A DNA stretch of 64,000 nt from Streptomyces sp. NBC_01571 (GTDB lineage Bacteria > Actinomycetota > Actinomycetes > Streptomycetales > Streptomycetaceae), in contig NZ_JAPEPZ010000001.1 of assembly GCF_026339875.1 (NCBI RefSeq), forward strand, positions 1,674,001 to 1,738,000. Reading direction: 5' to 3'. How positions within the stretch are numbered: the stretch's first letter is position 1; each line of letters begins with the position of its first letter. The notes below the pieces were generated by a model that saw only the letters and a program-made list of their open reading frames with translations, made no database searches and was not told where the DNA came from. A program made the position numbers and the translations under genes. This document shows positions 27,256 through 35,251 of the stretch, piece after piece.

Positions 27256-28265
27256 CCGCCGTACAACTGCTGATCGGCCTGGCGACGCTGGTCGTGAACG
27301 CCTTCTTCGTCGGCGCCGAGTTCGCGCTGATCTCGGTGCGCCGCAGCCAGATCGAACCCCATGCCGAGCAGGGCGACCGCAGGGCGCGCAGTGTGCTGTG
27401 GGGGCTGGAGCACGTGTCCGCGCTGCTGGCGGCCGCGCAACTGGGCATCACCCTGTGCACGCTGGTCCTCGGCATCGTGGCCGAACCCGCGATCGCGCAC
27501 CTGCTGGAGCCGGTGTTCCACGCCGTGGGCGTGTCGCAGGGCGCGGGCCACGTGGTCTCGTTCGTGATCGCGCTCACCCTGGCGACGTATCTGCACATGC
27601 TGTTCGGCGAGATGGTCCCGAAGAACATCGCGCTCGCGGAGCCGGTGCGCACCGCGCTGCTGCTCGGTCCGCCGCTGGTCGCGCTCTCCCGCGCCCTGCG
27701 TCCGGTGATCTTCACCGTCAACGCCTTCGCCAACGGCCTGCTGAAGCTGCTGCGGGTCGAGACGAAGGACGAGGTCGCCGCGGCCTTCTCCGACGACGAA
27801 CTGGCCCGGCTGGTCAAGGACTCCGGAGCGGCCGGGCTCATCGACGACCGCGCCCAGGAGCGGCTGCACGACGTCCTGGAGCTCGGACGCCGGCCCGTGC
27901 GCGATGTCGTCCTCCCGCTGGAGCGCGTCGTGTACGCGAGCGTGGGCGTCACCCCCGAGGGGCTGGAGCGGCTGTCCGCCGAGTCCGGGTTCTCGCGCTT
28001 CCCCGTGGTGGACGAGGGGCGCCGCATCGTCGGCTATCTGCACGTCAAGGACGCGCTGGACGCGATGCCGCGCGATGTGCCGTTCCGGGTGCAGGACATG
28101 CGGCCCATCGCGCGTGTCCGGGAGAGCACCCCCCTGGACGACGTGCTCACCGCGATGCGGCGCAGCCGGACGCATCTCGCGGGGGTCATGGGCAGCGACG
28201 GACGTCTGGCGGGGCTGGTGACGATGGAGGACGTGCTGCGGGAGCTGTTCGATCAGGTGGTGTGA
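27252..28265 (+). CDS. CNNM/CBS membrane transporter, shorter paralogue
   Basis: This 337-residue protein has the CNNM domain (VGAEFALISVRRSQIEP, LHMLFGEMVPKNIALAEP) and a CBS pair ending TMEDVLRELFDQVV. It lacks the C-terminal CorC_HlyC domain of its neighbour. The start overlaps the upstream stop (ATGA), so the two are translationally coupled and may form a heteromer. Confidence 0.92.
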   Translation: MTAVQLLIGLATLVVNAFFVGAEFALISVRRSQIEPHAEQGDRRARSVLWGLEHVSALLAAAQLGITLCTLVLGIVAEPAIAHLLEPVFHAVGVSQGAGHVVSFVIALTLATYLHMLFGEMVPKNIALAEPVRTALLLGPPLVALSRALRPVIFTVNAFANGLLKLLRVETKDEVAAAFSDDELARLVKDSGAAGLIDDRAQERLHDVLELGRRPVRDVVLPLERVVYASVGVTPEGLERLSAESGFSRFPVVDEGRRIVGYLHVKDALDAMPRDVPFRVQDMRPIARVRESTPLDDVLTAMRRSRTHLAGVMGSDGRLAGLVTMEDVLRELFDQVV

Positions 28266-28389
28266 CCCGTCGGTCGGTGCGGGGCGGCCGAGAGGCCGGC
28301 CCGCACGCCGGGCGTCTCATACCGGGCGCCAAGCGCCGTGAGGCCCGACCGACCGACGAGTATGCGTGCGGGTTACCATCTTTTCCGCC

Positions 28390-29172
28390 ATGCAGACGAA
28401 TGCCACCTACACCAGTCTTGTCGCGGTCGGCGACTCCTTCACCGAGGGCATGTCGGACCTGTTGCCCGACGGCTCGTACCGCGGCTGGGCCGACATCCTG
28501 GCCGGCCGGATGGCCGCCCTGGCCCCCGGCTTCCGCTATGCCAACCTCGCGGTGCGCGGCAAACTCATCGGGCAGATCGTGGCCGAGCAGGTGGACGTGG
28601 CGGTCGCGATGCGTCCCGACGTGATCACCCTGGTCGGCGGCCTCAACGACACCCTGCGTCCCAAGGTCGACATGGGGCGGGTCCGCGGGCTGCTGGAGGA
28701 GGCCGTGGAGCGTCTCGCCCCCGCCTGCGAGCAGCTCGTCCTGATGCGCAGCCCGGGCCGCAACGGTCCGGTGCTCGAACGGTTCCGGCCGCGCATGGAG
28801 GAGCTCTTCGGCGTCGTCGACGACCTGGCGAAGCGGCACGGCGCGCTGGTGGTCGACCTGTACGGGGCACCGTCGCTCTCCGATCCCCGGATGTGGGACG
28901 TGGACCGGCTGCATCTGACGGCCGACGGGCACCGCCGGGTCGCGGAGGCCGTCTGGCAGACGCTCGGCCTCGCGCCGGAGGACCCCGACTGGCACGCGCC
29001 GGTGCCGCCCACGGCACCGCCCGGCTGGACGGCCCGCCGCACCGCCGACGTCCGCTTCGCCAAGCAGCACCTGCTGCCGTGGATAGGCCGCCGGCTCACG
29101 GGCCGCTCGTCGGGGGACGGACGCCCGGCCAAACGGCCGGAGCTGCTGCCGTACGAGGGCCCGCTGGGGTAG
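28390..29172 (+). CDS. SGNH/GDSL hydrolase
   Basis: This 260-residue esterase-like protein has block I GDSFTEG (14-20, Ser16), the block III Asn in GGLNDTL and the block V D-x-x-H in DRLHLTADGH. There is no signal peptide, so it should act in the cytoplasm, perhaps as a deacylase. The protein ends LLPYEGPLG, and the DNA coding for this end is tandemly repeated downstream of the stop. Confidence 0.9.
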   Translation: MQTNATYTSLVAVGDSFTEGMSDLLPDGSYRGWADILAGRMAALAPGFRYANLAVRGKLIGQIVAEQVDVAVAMRPDVITLVGGLNDTLRPKVDMGRVRGLLEEAVERLAPACEQLVLMRSPGRNGPVLERFRPRMEELFGVVDDLAKRHGALVVDLYGAPSLSDPRMWDVDRLHLTADGHRRVAEAVWQTLGLAPEDPDWHAPVPPTAPPGWTARRTADVRFAKQHLLPWIGRRLTGRSSGDGRPAKRPELLPYEGPLG

Positions 29173-29277
29173 GCATGCCGTTGCCGTACGACGGCCCGCC
29201 GACGTAGACATACCGTTGCCCTACGAAGGCCCGCCGACGTAGACATACCGTTGCCCTACGAAGGCCCGCCGACGTAG
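29138..29277 (+). repeat. Tandem 35-bp repeats extending from the 3' end of the SGNH hydrolase gene
   Basis: Four consecutive 35-bp units: the gene's own last codons and stop (29138-29172), a variant (29173-29207) and two identical copies (29208-29242, 29243-29277). Each later unit still reads as LPYxGPPT-stop in one frame. A further decayed stretch follows to about 29340. Confidence 0.88.
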
Positions 29278-29393
29278 TCCGTCGTCGTACGGAGGCCGGC
29301 GGGCGTGGGTGTACCCCGTGCCCCACGAAGATCCGCCGGGGCGGAATCCCGCTCGGGCCGGCCGGAGCGCCGCCCAGGGCGGAAGGGAGTCCC

Positions 29394-29732
29394 GTGCCCA
29401 CCACCGTGATCAGTCTCAAGGGCCGCATCCACGAATTCGGCCCCCGGCTCGAACACGCCCCCGCCGACCTCGTCCATGTCGGCCGCCGCTGGACCATGGG
29501 CCACTGGGACCTCCCGCGGCACCCGCTCGCCAACCCGTTCGTCTACGACACCGCCACCCGCAGGCGCGACGGAACCCGCGCCGAGGTCATGGAGAAGTAC
29601 CGGGCCCATCTGCTCGGACACCCGGAGCTCCTCGACCGGGTGAGCGCCCTGCGCGGCATGATCCTGGCATGCTGGTGCGCGCCCGAACTGTGCCACGGCG
29701 ACGTCCTCGCGGAGCTGGCCGACGCCCGGTAG
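29394..29732 (+). CDS. DUF4326 protein
   Basis: This 112-residue protein reads VHVGRRWTMGHWDLPRHPLANPF and ends with LACWCAPELCHGDVLAELA, the DUF4326 pattern of conserved Cys-Trp-Cys and Cys-His residues suggesting a metal site. Function unknown; relatives are common in phages and actinobacteria. It is the last chromosomal gene before the integrated element. Confidence 0.85.
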   Translation: MPTTVISLKGRIHEFGPRLEHAPADLVHVGRRWTMGHWDLPRHPLANPFVYDTATRRRDGTRAEVMEKYRAHLLGHPELLDRVSALRGMILACWCAPELCHGDVLAELADAR

Positions 29733-29814
29733 CACCGCGCGGCCGGCCCGGCCCAAGGCGCTCTCGTAGCTTCCGCCAACAAACCCCCCGGCGCTGGCCT
29801 GCAGGAATCGCCAG

Positions 29815-29828
29815 TAGAATCCATCCAC
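29815..29828. promoter_or_regulatory. Probable attL core and displaced purB -10 box
   Basis: TAGAATCCATCCAC matches the right-end TAAACTCCATCCAC at 11 of 14 positions, with nine identical bases at the end. In the uninterrupted chromosome TAGAAT would stand 9 bases before the purB GTG, the geometry of a leaderless-transcript promoter. Confidence 0.5.
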
Positions 29829-29850
29829 TGTTCTACAGGCTCAGTCATGT

Positions 29851-29865
29851 GTGCAGGTCAGACGT
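29851..29865. repeat. Left copy of inverted terminal 15-mer (integrase arm-site candidate)
   Basis: GTGCAGGTCAGACGT here is the exact reverse complement of 50817-50831. Nearby, TCTCACA is repeated at 29894 and 29904, one helical turn apart, matched by a TCTCAC pair at 50771 and 50782. These are placed like arm-type integrase or excisionase sites flanking an att core. Confidence 0.6.
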
Positions 29866-29905
29866 GGTGCTATTGCCCTTCCGGAAGATCAAATCTCACA
29901 GATTC

Positions 29906-31093
29906 TCACAACAGGGCTTTTTGATCTCCGGTATGGAACACGTCGAGCGCATTGGCCGCAGCCCGCATGTCCTCCGGGGCGATGTGCACGTACTTCTTCT
30001 TCGTGAAGGCCGCGTTCGTGTGGCCGGCCCACGCGGCGAGGATGACGTCAGGCACCCCTGACACGGCCAGTGCCGTGAGGACGGAGTGCCGCGCGTCGTA
30101 CAGCCGCACTCTTCTGAGGTCGTGCTCCCGCATCAGCCGGTAGGCGTGCTCACGCAGCTGCCGCGTGTTGAGCGGCATCCCGAGTTCGTTGACGACGACG
30201 TAGCCGGTATCCGTGTACGCCTCGCCGGCCGCCAGCTTCTCCGCAGCCTGCCGGGCGCGCAACTGCCGCAGCGCCTCCCATGGACCGTTCGGCAACGGCA
30301 GGGCCCGCTCCCCGGAAGCCGTCTTCGTGTCCTTCTCCAGCACGATGTGATTGCCGATCATCGTCCGCGTGTTCTCGATCGACAGCAGCCCGTCGACCAG
30401 GTTCACGTCCGTCCACCGCTGGCCGCACACCTCGGCCGGGCGCAGCCCCATCAGGCTGAGCAGCAGCGGGGCGAACAGTCGGTCGCCGGAGATCCCGCGG
30501 ATGAACGTCTGCACCTCGGCCACAGACCAGGGCTTCGGCTTGTCGCGCTCCCGCTTGTCGGTCTTCTTGTCGGCGAGCGACGGCCGCACCGCGGCGGCCA
30601 CGTTCACGCTGACCAGCCTGCGGACCACAGCCCGACCGAGGGCGCCCCGTAGCCGGATCAGGATCCCCTCGACGGTCGAAACCGCCAGACGCGTACCCGG
30701 CTCCCCACCCTTCCGACGTCCGGCCGCGACCAGCTCGTCGACGAAGTCGCGCACGTGATCCTCAGTCAGCTCCTGCAGCCGGATGTGCCCGAGGTCGTCG
30801 TAGACGTGGATGAGGGCGAGCCGGTACGCCCGGATCGTCGTCTCCTCGACGTCACGCCGCTTGAACTCCAGCCACTGATCCAGCCACTCCCCCAGCGTGA
30901 TTTTGCTGGGGGTGACGAACGAGCCGGCCTTCCGCTCGTGGGCGATCCGGTCCCGCTCCTCACGGCACGCCTTCGCCGTGTCCCGCGTGACGGTGAGCTG
31001 CACCCGCTTGCCGTTCTCGTCGCGGCCCGCGTCGACCATCAGGCGATAACGGACCTTGCCGTTCGCCAGGACGATCCGCTTCGGCTCAGCCAT
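29906..31093 (-). CDS. int: Tyrosine site-specific integrase
   Basis: This 395-residue phage-type integrase has an N-terminal arm-binding segment (NGKVRYRLMVDAGRDENGKRV), a SAM-like core-binding domain at about 68-130 and a catalytic domain with Arg in LMGLRPAEV, RH in YDARHSVLT, AGH before the end and the nucleophile Tyr in KKKYVHI. The box II HxxR is YxxR here, a variation known in the family. It overlaps the XRE regulator's 3' end by 8 bases, so regulator and integrase are co-expressed. The ATG MAEPKRIVL is chosen from that coupling. Confidence 0.95.
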   Translation of the reverse strand: MAEPKRIVLANGKVRYRLMVDAGRDENGKRVQLTVTRDTAKACREERDRIAHERKAGSFVTPSKITLGEWLDQWLEFKRRDVEETTIRAYRLALIHVYDDLGHIRLQELTEDHVRDFVDELVAAGRRKGGEPGTRLAVSTVEGILIRLRGALGRAVVRRLVSVNVAAAVRPSLADKKTDKRERDKPKPWSVAEVQTFIRGISGDRLFAPLLLSLMGLRPAEVCGQRWTDVNLVDGLLSIENTRTMIGNHIVLEKDTKTASGERALPLPNGPWEALRQLRARQAAEKLAAGEAYTDTGYVVVNELGMPLNTRQLREHAYRLMREHDLRRVRLYDARHSVLTALAVSGVPDVILAAWAGHTNAAFTKKKYVHIAPEDMRAAANALDVFHTGDQKALL

Positions 31094-31658
31094 CGGTACC
31101 CCTGTTGGGCGGGTACTTCCACACCGGCTCGCCCTTCTCATCCCAACTGAAGGAGCCGCGCACGTTCCCCTCTTCGCGGTAGGCCTTCATCTGCTCGGGG
31201 CTGTACTGCTCACCTCCGGGACGGAGCGGACGCAGCCACGCCGGACGGCCGTACAGGTTGTACTCCATCCACTGATCCTCGGGGTGCCGCCCCGGCGCGA
31301 ACTTCAGGGGCGTTCGGCCGTCCGCCCACTCCCACGCCGCGAGCGCTGGCACCTGGCCGGCACCGCTGACAGCGACAGGGGTGTCGGGCTTCTCGGTGAA
31401 GGGCAGCAGGAGCGCGGAAGGGCTCACGCCGAAAACCACCGCCAGGGCAACCAATTCATCTGCGGTGACAAGCCGTTCCCCTTTCTCCATCCGGGTGACC
31501 CCAGAGGCAGGGATGGCACGGCCGGCACGCTCAAGGGCGCCGGACAGCTGACGGGTGGTGAGGCCTCGACGCTCCCTCAGACGCGCGATGTTCGCGGCCA
31601 CGGTCTGGCCGGTGGGTCCTACCTCGATGGCGCGTCGACCGCGCTGCTGCTCTGCCAT
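31086..31658 (-). CDS. XRE-family regulator of the element
   Basis: This 190-residue protein has a helix-turn-helix at about 17-75 (VAANIARLRERRGLTTRQLSGALERAG, then MEKGERLVTADELVALA) and a C-terminal region without clear relatives, rich in Trp and Tyr. It is transcribed with the integrase and away from the excisionase operon. A CAACAAG inverted repeat just upstream suggests self-repression. Its role should be the choice between integrated and excised states. A start 22 codons earlier is possible but would cover the operator. Confidence 0.85.
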   Translation of the reverse strand: MAEQQRGRRAIEVGPTGQTVAANIARLRERRGLTTRQLSGALERAGRAIPASGVTRMEKGERLVTADELVALAVVFGVSPSALLLPFTEKPDTPVAVSGAGQVPALAAWEWADGRTPLKFAPGRHPEDQWMEYNLYGRPAWLRPLRPGGEQYSPEQMKAYREEGNVRGSFSWDEKGEPVWKYPPNRGTDG

Positions 31659-31673
31659 GGAAGACAGATTAAG

Positions 31674-31762
31674 CAACAAGCGTGACCTTGTTGTGGGCCC
31701 GGTGTCGGGTGCTACAGTCTCCATAGATCCAGCATAGGATCATTTGGTCCCAGTAAGCAACA
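31674..31762. promoter_or_regulatory. Divergent control region with candidate XRE operators
   Basis: A perfect inverted repeat CAACAAG-N6-CTTGTTG is at 31674-31693, 16 bases before the regulator start. The extended half-site AAGCAACA recurs at 31755-31762, 25 bases before the excisionase gene. The region must hold both divergent promoters. Confidence 0.6.
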
Positions 31763-31786
31763 CACGTTCTTAGAAGGGAGTAGACG

Positions 31787-31996
31787 GTGCAGGAAGAGTT
31801 CCTGTCTCCCAAGGAAGTCAGCGAGCGCTACCCCGTCCTCGGAGGCGTGCACGCGCTCGCGGAACGACGGTGGCGCGGTGAAGGCCCCGCCTACATCAAG
31901 ACCGGCAAGGGCCGAGGAGGTCGCGTCTTCTACCGGATCAGCACCATCGAGGACTTCCTCACGGAGTGCACGGTCAGCCCGAGGAGTGCCGCATGA
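31787..31996 (+). CDS. xis: Excisionase-like helix-turn-helix protein
   Basis: This 69-residue basic protein begins at GTG behind GAAGGGAG. FLSPKEVSERYPVLGGVHALAERRWRGEGPAYIKTG and RVFYRISTIEDFL form the MerR-like winged helix of AlpA/Xis proteins (helix-turn-helix 17). It is the first gene right of the control region and should bend att DNA to favour excision. Overlaps the next gene by four bases. Confidence 0.82.
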   Translation: MQEEFLSPKEVSERYPVLGGVHALAERRWRGEGPAYIKTGKGRGGRVFYRISTIEDFLTECTVSPRSAA

Positions 31997-32214
31997 GGAA
32001 GACACAGCCCACCCTCGCCGACGTCCGGAAGTGGCCTGCCACGGTGAGCCTGCCCAAGGCGGCCAGTGCGCTCGGCTGCAGCCCCCGGCATCTGCAAGAG
32101 CGCGTCCGTCGAGGCGACAGCCCCGTCAAGACGCTGCCCTTCGGCAACCGAAACGTAGTCATCACAGCCGACCTGATCAGGCTGCTGTCCGGGGAGGCCA
32201 GGGAAGCCGCATGA
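31993..32214 (+). CDS. Small MerR/Xis-like DNA-binding protein
   Basis: This 73-residue protein (MRKTQPTLADVRKWPATVSLPKAASALGCSPRHLQERVRRGD) has a helix-turn-helix of the same class as the gene before it, followed by PVKTLPFGNRNVVITADLIRLL, a wing and tail. The start overlaps the excisionase stop (ATGA). It could be the true excisionase or a regulator of the early operon. Confidence 0.75.
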   Translation: MRKTQPTLADVRKWPATVSLPKAASALGCSPRHLQERVRRGDSPVKTLPFGNRNVVITADLIRLLSGEAREAA

Positions 32215-33080
32215 ACCCGGAAAACAACGAACCCCGACACGTCGCAGGTGCCGGGGGTCGTAGAAGCAACGCGGTCGTCGCTGACGACAGCATGCCACAG
32301 GGCACCGACAGGTCGCGACAGGCCGGCAAGGGTCCGCAGAAAGTGCGTACCCCTGGAACAGGCCGACAGACTGTCGGCCTGTCGGCCTGGCCCGTACTGA
32401 TCATCCCGTCAGGCCGCAAGATCCCAGACCCGACTGGAGAGACCTTCGGTCTGTTGACGGTCGTCGCCTATGCGGGCCACAACGCTGCACACAGAGCCAT
32501 GTGGGACTGCGCCTGCGAATGCGGCGAGAAGGTGACCGTCCGCTGGGATCACCTTCGCGACGGCGGTACCCAGTCCTGCGGGTGCCTGTCGAAGCGTCGG
32601 ATGGCTGTCCTCAACCGCACGCACGGCAAGTCGGGTACGCCCCTGTACCGGGTGTGGCGCGGCATGATCGACCGCTGCGAGAACAAGAATAATGCGAACT
32701 TCCAGCACTACGGAGGCCGCGGGATAGTGGTCTGCGCCGAGTGGCGGAAATCCTTCGAGGCGTTCGAGCGGGACATGGGGCCGGGATACCGCGCCGGCCT
32801 GTCGATCGACCGGATCAACAACTCCCTCGGCTACTTCGCGAGCAACTGCCGCTGGGCAACGGACACCGAGCAGAACCGAAACCGGCGCTTCAACCGGCTG
32901 ATCACGTTCGAGGGAGAGACGCGCTGCCTGGCCGAGTGGGCAGAGCTGGCCGGGATCAAGTACAGCACCCTCTCGCAACGCCTCAACCGGGGTTGGTCCG
33001 TGGATCGTGCATTCGCAGAGCTCCAGCCGCGACGAGCGAAGGGTGCGCACTCTGTACGCACCCCTGCCGGAAAGGGGTGA
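32211..33080 (+). CDS. HNH/AP2-type homing endonuclease-like protein
   Basis: This 289-residue protein shows CACECGEKVTVRWDHLRDGGTQSCGC (a Cys-rich zinc-finger-like block), LYRVWRGMIDRCENKNNANFQHYGGRGI, and SIDRINNSLGYFASNCRWATDTEQNRNRR. These are the conserved blocks of phage-encoded HNH-type endonucleases with an AP2-like DNA-binding element. The N-terminal 60 residues are disordered. It is the third gene of a coupled chain (ATGA start, GTGA end) and is probably a resident selfish gene rather than part of the element's core biology. Confidence 0.75.
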   Translation: MNPENNEPRHVAGAGGRRSNAVVADDSMPQGTDRSRQAGKGPQKVRTPGTGRQTVGLSAWPVLIIPSGRKIPDPTGETFGLLTVVAYAGHNAAHRAMWDCACECGEKVTVRWDHLRDGGTQSCGCLSKRRMAVLNRTHGKSGTPLYRVWRGMIDRCENKNNANFQHYGGRGIVVCAEWRKSFEAFERDMGPGYRAGLSIDRINNSLGYFASNCRWATDTEQNRNRRFNRLITFEGETRCLAEWAELAGIKYSTLSQRLNRGWSVDRAFAELQPRRAKGAHSVRTPAGKG

Positions 33081-34675
33081 TCAGGTTGGGAGTTCGCCTG
33101 ATCGTCGAGATCCTCGACCACTGGCAGGACGTCGGCCTGACGCCTGGCGAGCGCGGCGACCTGATCGTGCTGGCCGAGAACGCCAACGACTCCAGCCGCG
33201 AGACCTGGGGTGCCGTCCACGCCCCGCACATCCTGAAGCGCGCCGGCAAGACAGCTCCGTCCTGGCGGATCTCCGTCAACCGACTGATGAAGAAGAAGGC
33301 CCTGGAGTTCGCCAAGCGCGACGGCAAGGAGGTGCGCGGCTACACCGGCCAGCACGCCGTGTACCGGCTCGTCGAGCTGTGCCCCGACCCCCCGCACAGC
33401 GGCTACAAGGGCCACTGCACCAAGCCCGTTGCGGGGTCCTCCGAGGACCTTGCAAACGGCGACAGAGGTCCTGACGGGACCTCTGTGGAGGACAGCCCGC
33501 CCTCCCCGGAAGAGGGTTATCCCTCAGCTAACGCAGTCGGTGAAGATCCAGAAGAGGGTTATCTGACAGCTAACCCTGAGGGTTATCTGACAGCTAACGC
33601 AGTCGACGGACTGGGTTATCTGACAGCTACAGAGAGGGTTAGCGGACAGCTAACCCCTACTCCTCTTGTCTCCTCTTTTGATCTCTCCTCTAAAGACTCC
33701 CCCTCCTCCTCCGCGGCTGAGGAGTCCGGAGACGTGACCGACACGGTCACGACCGAGGAGGGAGGCGGAGGCGGGAATCTCTCTTCTTCAGAAGATCAAG
33801 AACAAGACAAGCCGATCGCCCGCGCCGAGTCCTTCGTCGACAGCCTCGACTACCGAGGCAAGCAGCCAGGACAGACACGGCGAGCCAAGCTCTCCATGCG
33901 CGTCGTTGCCGCCTTCAAGGACGGATGGACCGAGAGCGGGCTCCGCCGCTACCTCGACATCAGCGACGACCCCACCGTCCGTTCGCCTGCCTCCGTGTAC
34001 CTGCACCGGCTGTCCGACGAGGAACTGCCGGACGCAGCCGTGGGCGTATCCCAACAGCTACCGCCCGCCTGCTGGGACTGCCTCGGCCGCAACCCGGCAG
34101 CAGCCACCGATCTGGCCCTGCGCGTCAACCCAATCACGTGCGACCCGTGCACCAACTGCCACCCGGCAGCGACCGAGCAGGCTGCCGAGGTGCCGGACGC
34201 CTGCCAGCCCTGCCTCGAAGAGAACCCGGCCGCCAGGACCAACGTCCGCATGCGCTACCGGATCATCGACGGCACCCACCAGGCCTGCCCCGACTGCAAC
34301 CCGAAGCGGATCGCGATCCTTGCCGCCCAGAACGGCCAGCAGGACGGCGCCGACGGCGGCATGTGGGACCGGGCCATGGACCGAGCCCAGCAGCGCATGC
34401 AGACCGGCCAGACGCTCACCGGCACCGACGCGAAGGTCGCCGGCTGGATGGCCATCAGCCGCCAGCTGGCGGCTGAGGAGAAGCGGCCGAAGCTCGGCCG
34501 CAACTACGACAACAGCGTCTGGCGGCAACCCGCCGACCCCGTCAAGGCGGCGAAGATCCCGCACTGCGGCAACCCCAACTGCGACCCCGTCACACGCCTG
34601 AAGACCGAACCCGACTGGACCGGCGAGGAGCACACCGCCATCTGCGGCAAATGCCACCCCGCCATGCAGATCTGA
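33077..34675 (+). CDS. Putative replication initiator with N-terminal winged helix and internal iterons
   Basis: This 532-residue protein starts at a GTG overlapping the previous stop (GTGA). Residues 1-105 form a winged-helix-like domain (HWQDVGLTPGERGDLIVLAENAN, HILKRAGKTAPSWRISVNRLMKKKALEF, GYTGQHAVYRLVEL). A long acidic linker follows, in which repeated EGYLTAN units are encoded by iteron DNA. A middle helical domain (RAKLSMRVVAAFKDGWTESGLRRYLDIS) precedes a C-terminal part with six or more CxxC pairs. This matches the plan of lambda O: binding domain, iterons inside the gene, partner-recruiting end. No known Rep family was recognised; function inferred from this layout. Confidence 0.6.
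   Translation: MIRLGVRLIVEILDHWQDVGLTPGERGDLIVLAENANDSSRETWGAVHAPHILKRAGKTAPSWRISVNRLMKKKALEFAKRDGKEVRGYTGQHAVYRLVELCPDPPHSGYKGHCTKPVAGSSEDLANGDRGPDGTSVEDSPPSPEEGYPSANAVGEDPEEGYLTANPEGYLTANAVDGLGYLTATERVSGQLTPTPLVSSFDLSSKDSPSSSAAEESGDVTDTVTTEEGGGGGNLSSSEDQEQDKPIARAESFVDSLDYRGKQPGQTRRAKLSMRVVAAFKDGWTESGLRRYLDISDDPTVRSPASVYLHRLSDEELPDAAVGVSQQLPPACWDCLGRNPAAATDLALRVNPITCDPCTNCHPAATEQAAEVPDACQPCLEENPAARTNVRMRYRIIDGTHQACPDCNPKRIAILAAQNGQQDGADGGMWDRAMDRAQQRMQTGQTLTGTDAKVAGWMAISRQLAAEEKRPKLGRNYDNSVWRQPADPVKAAKIPHCGNPNCDPVTRLKTEPDWTGEEHTAICGKCHPAMQI
33514..33712. repeat. Five iterons and pyrimidine-rich stretch: candidate replication origin
   Basis: GGGTTATCTGACAGCTAAC and variants occur at 33514, 33556, 33580, 33613 (one base shorter) and 33636, start-to-start spacing 42, 24, 33 and 23. 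Each is a weak GTTA/TAAC palindrome; the fifth is an 8-bp perfect palindrome GGGTTAGC-N5-GCTAACCC. Immediately after lies a stretch of T/C-rich, relatively AT-rich DNA to about 33712, placed like an unwinding element. Confidence 0.7.
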
Positions 34676-34686
34676 ACGGAGCACCA

Positions 34687-34908
34687 GTGACCAGCCACGT
34701 CGAGCAGCAGGTGCAGGCCCGTATCGCCGCGGCCAAGCAGCGGCAGGAGGACATGCGGCGCCGGCGTGCCGAGCTGGATGCAACGCGGCGCCGCGGGCTG
34801 GCGGCACGCCACGCTCAGAAGCTCCGCAACCTCAGTCGTGTCGATACGGCCACGACTGCCGACTCCAACCGTGGCGATATGAACACGGTTGACGAGGGCC
34901 AGCTGTGA
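34687..34908 (+). CDS. Small coiled-coil hypothetical protein
   Basis: This 73-residue basic protein (VTSHVEQQVQARIAAAKQRQEDMRRRRAELDATRRRG) is a predicted single long helix. GTG start with a GGAGCACC site, 11 bases after the initiator stop; it overlaps the next gene by four bases. Function unknown. Confidence 0.6.
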   Translation: MTSHVEQQVQARIAAAKQRQEDMRRRRAELDATRRRGLAARHAQKLRNLSRVDTATTADSNRGDMNTVDEGQL

Positions 34909-35087
34909 GCGCCCGGTCCCGCCACCGGTGCGTGGTGTGCGACCGCCCGCTCAAGGCCGGCAAGGGCAGGCCGTGCGTGCGTGGGTGTGGTGCCCGCCTA
35001 TGCCGTGCCCCGCACCTACCCCAGTGCAGTGACGTACACGGGGGCCAGTGCCCCAACCACGACATCCCCCAGGAGGTAGCAGCATGA
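34905..35087 (+). CDS. Small Cys-rich zinc-binding protein
   Basis: This 60-residue protein has CVVCDRPLKAGKGRPCVRGCGARLC and further Cys/His (HLPQCSDVHGGQCPNH), enough ligands for two zinc sites. GTG start overlapping the previous stop (GTGA) and ATGA overlap to the next. Function unknown. Confidence 0.6.
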   Translation: MSARSRHRCVVCDRPLKAGKGRPCVRGCGARLCRAPHLPQCSDVHGGQCPNHDIPQEVAA

Positions 35088-35251
35088 CCAACCAGGAGCG
35101 CATGCGTGCCCTGCTCGACCAGCGCGCCCAGCAGGCAGGAAGGCGCAGCGAGCAGCAGCACAGCAAGCAGGCCAACGCCCTTGCCCGAGACATGTGGTGG
35201 GCGACCAGGCGCAGCAGCAAGATGCGCAGCCGTCAGCGGAGGTGCGCGTGA
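35084..35251 (+). CDS. Small basic hypothetical protein
   Basis: This 55-residue protein (MTNQERMRALLDQRAQQAG...) is rich in Gln and Arg and probably one helix. The ATG follows AGGAGG and overlaps the preceding stop; the 3' end overlaps the next start. Supported mainly by its ribosome site and place in the coupled chain. Confidence 0.55.
   Translation: MTNQERMRALLDQRAQQAGRRSEQQHSKQANALARDMWWATRRSSKMRSRQRRCA

Noticed and set aside
29733..29850. tRNA-type attachment site for the element
   Set aside because: No tRNA 3' end is present at either junction; the best direct repeat is in the purB promoter.
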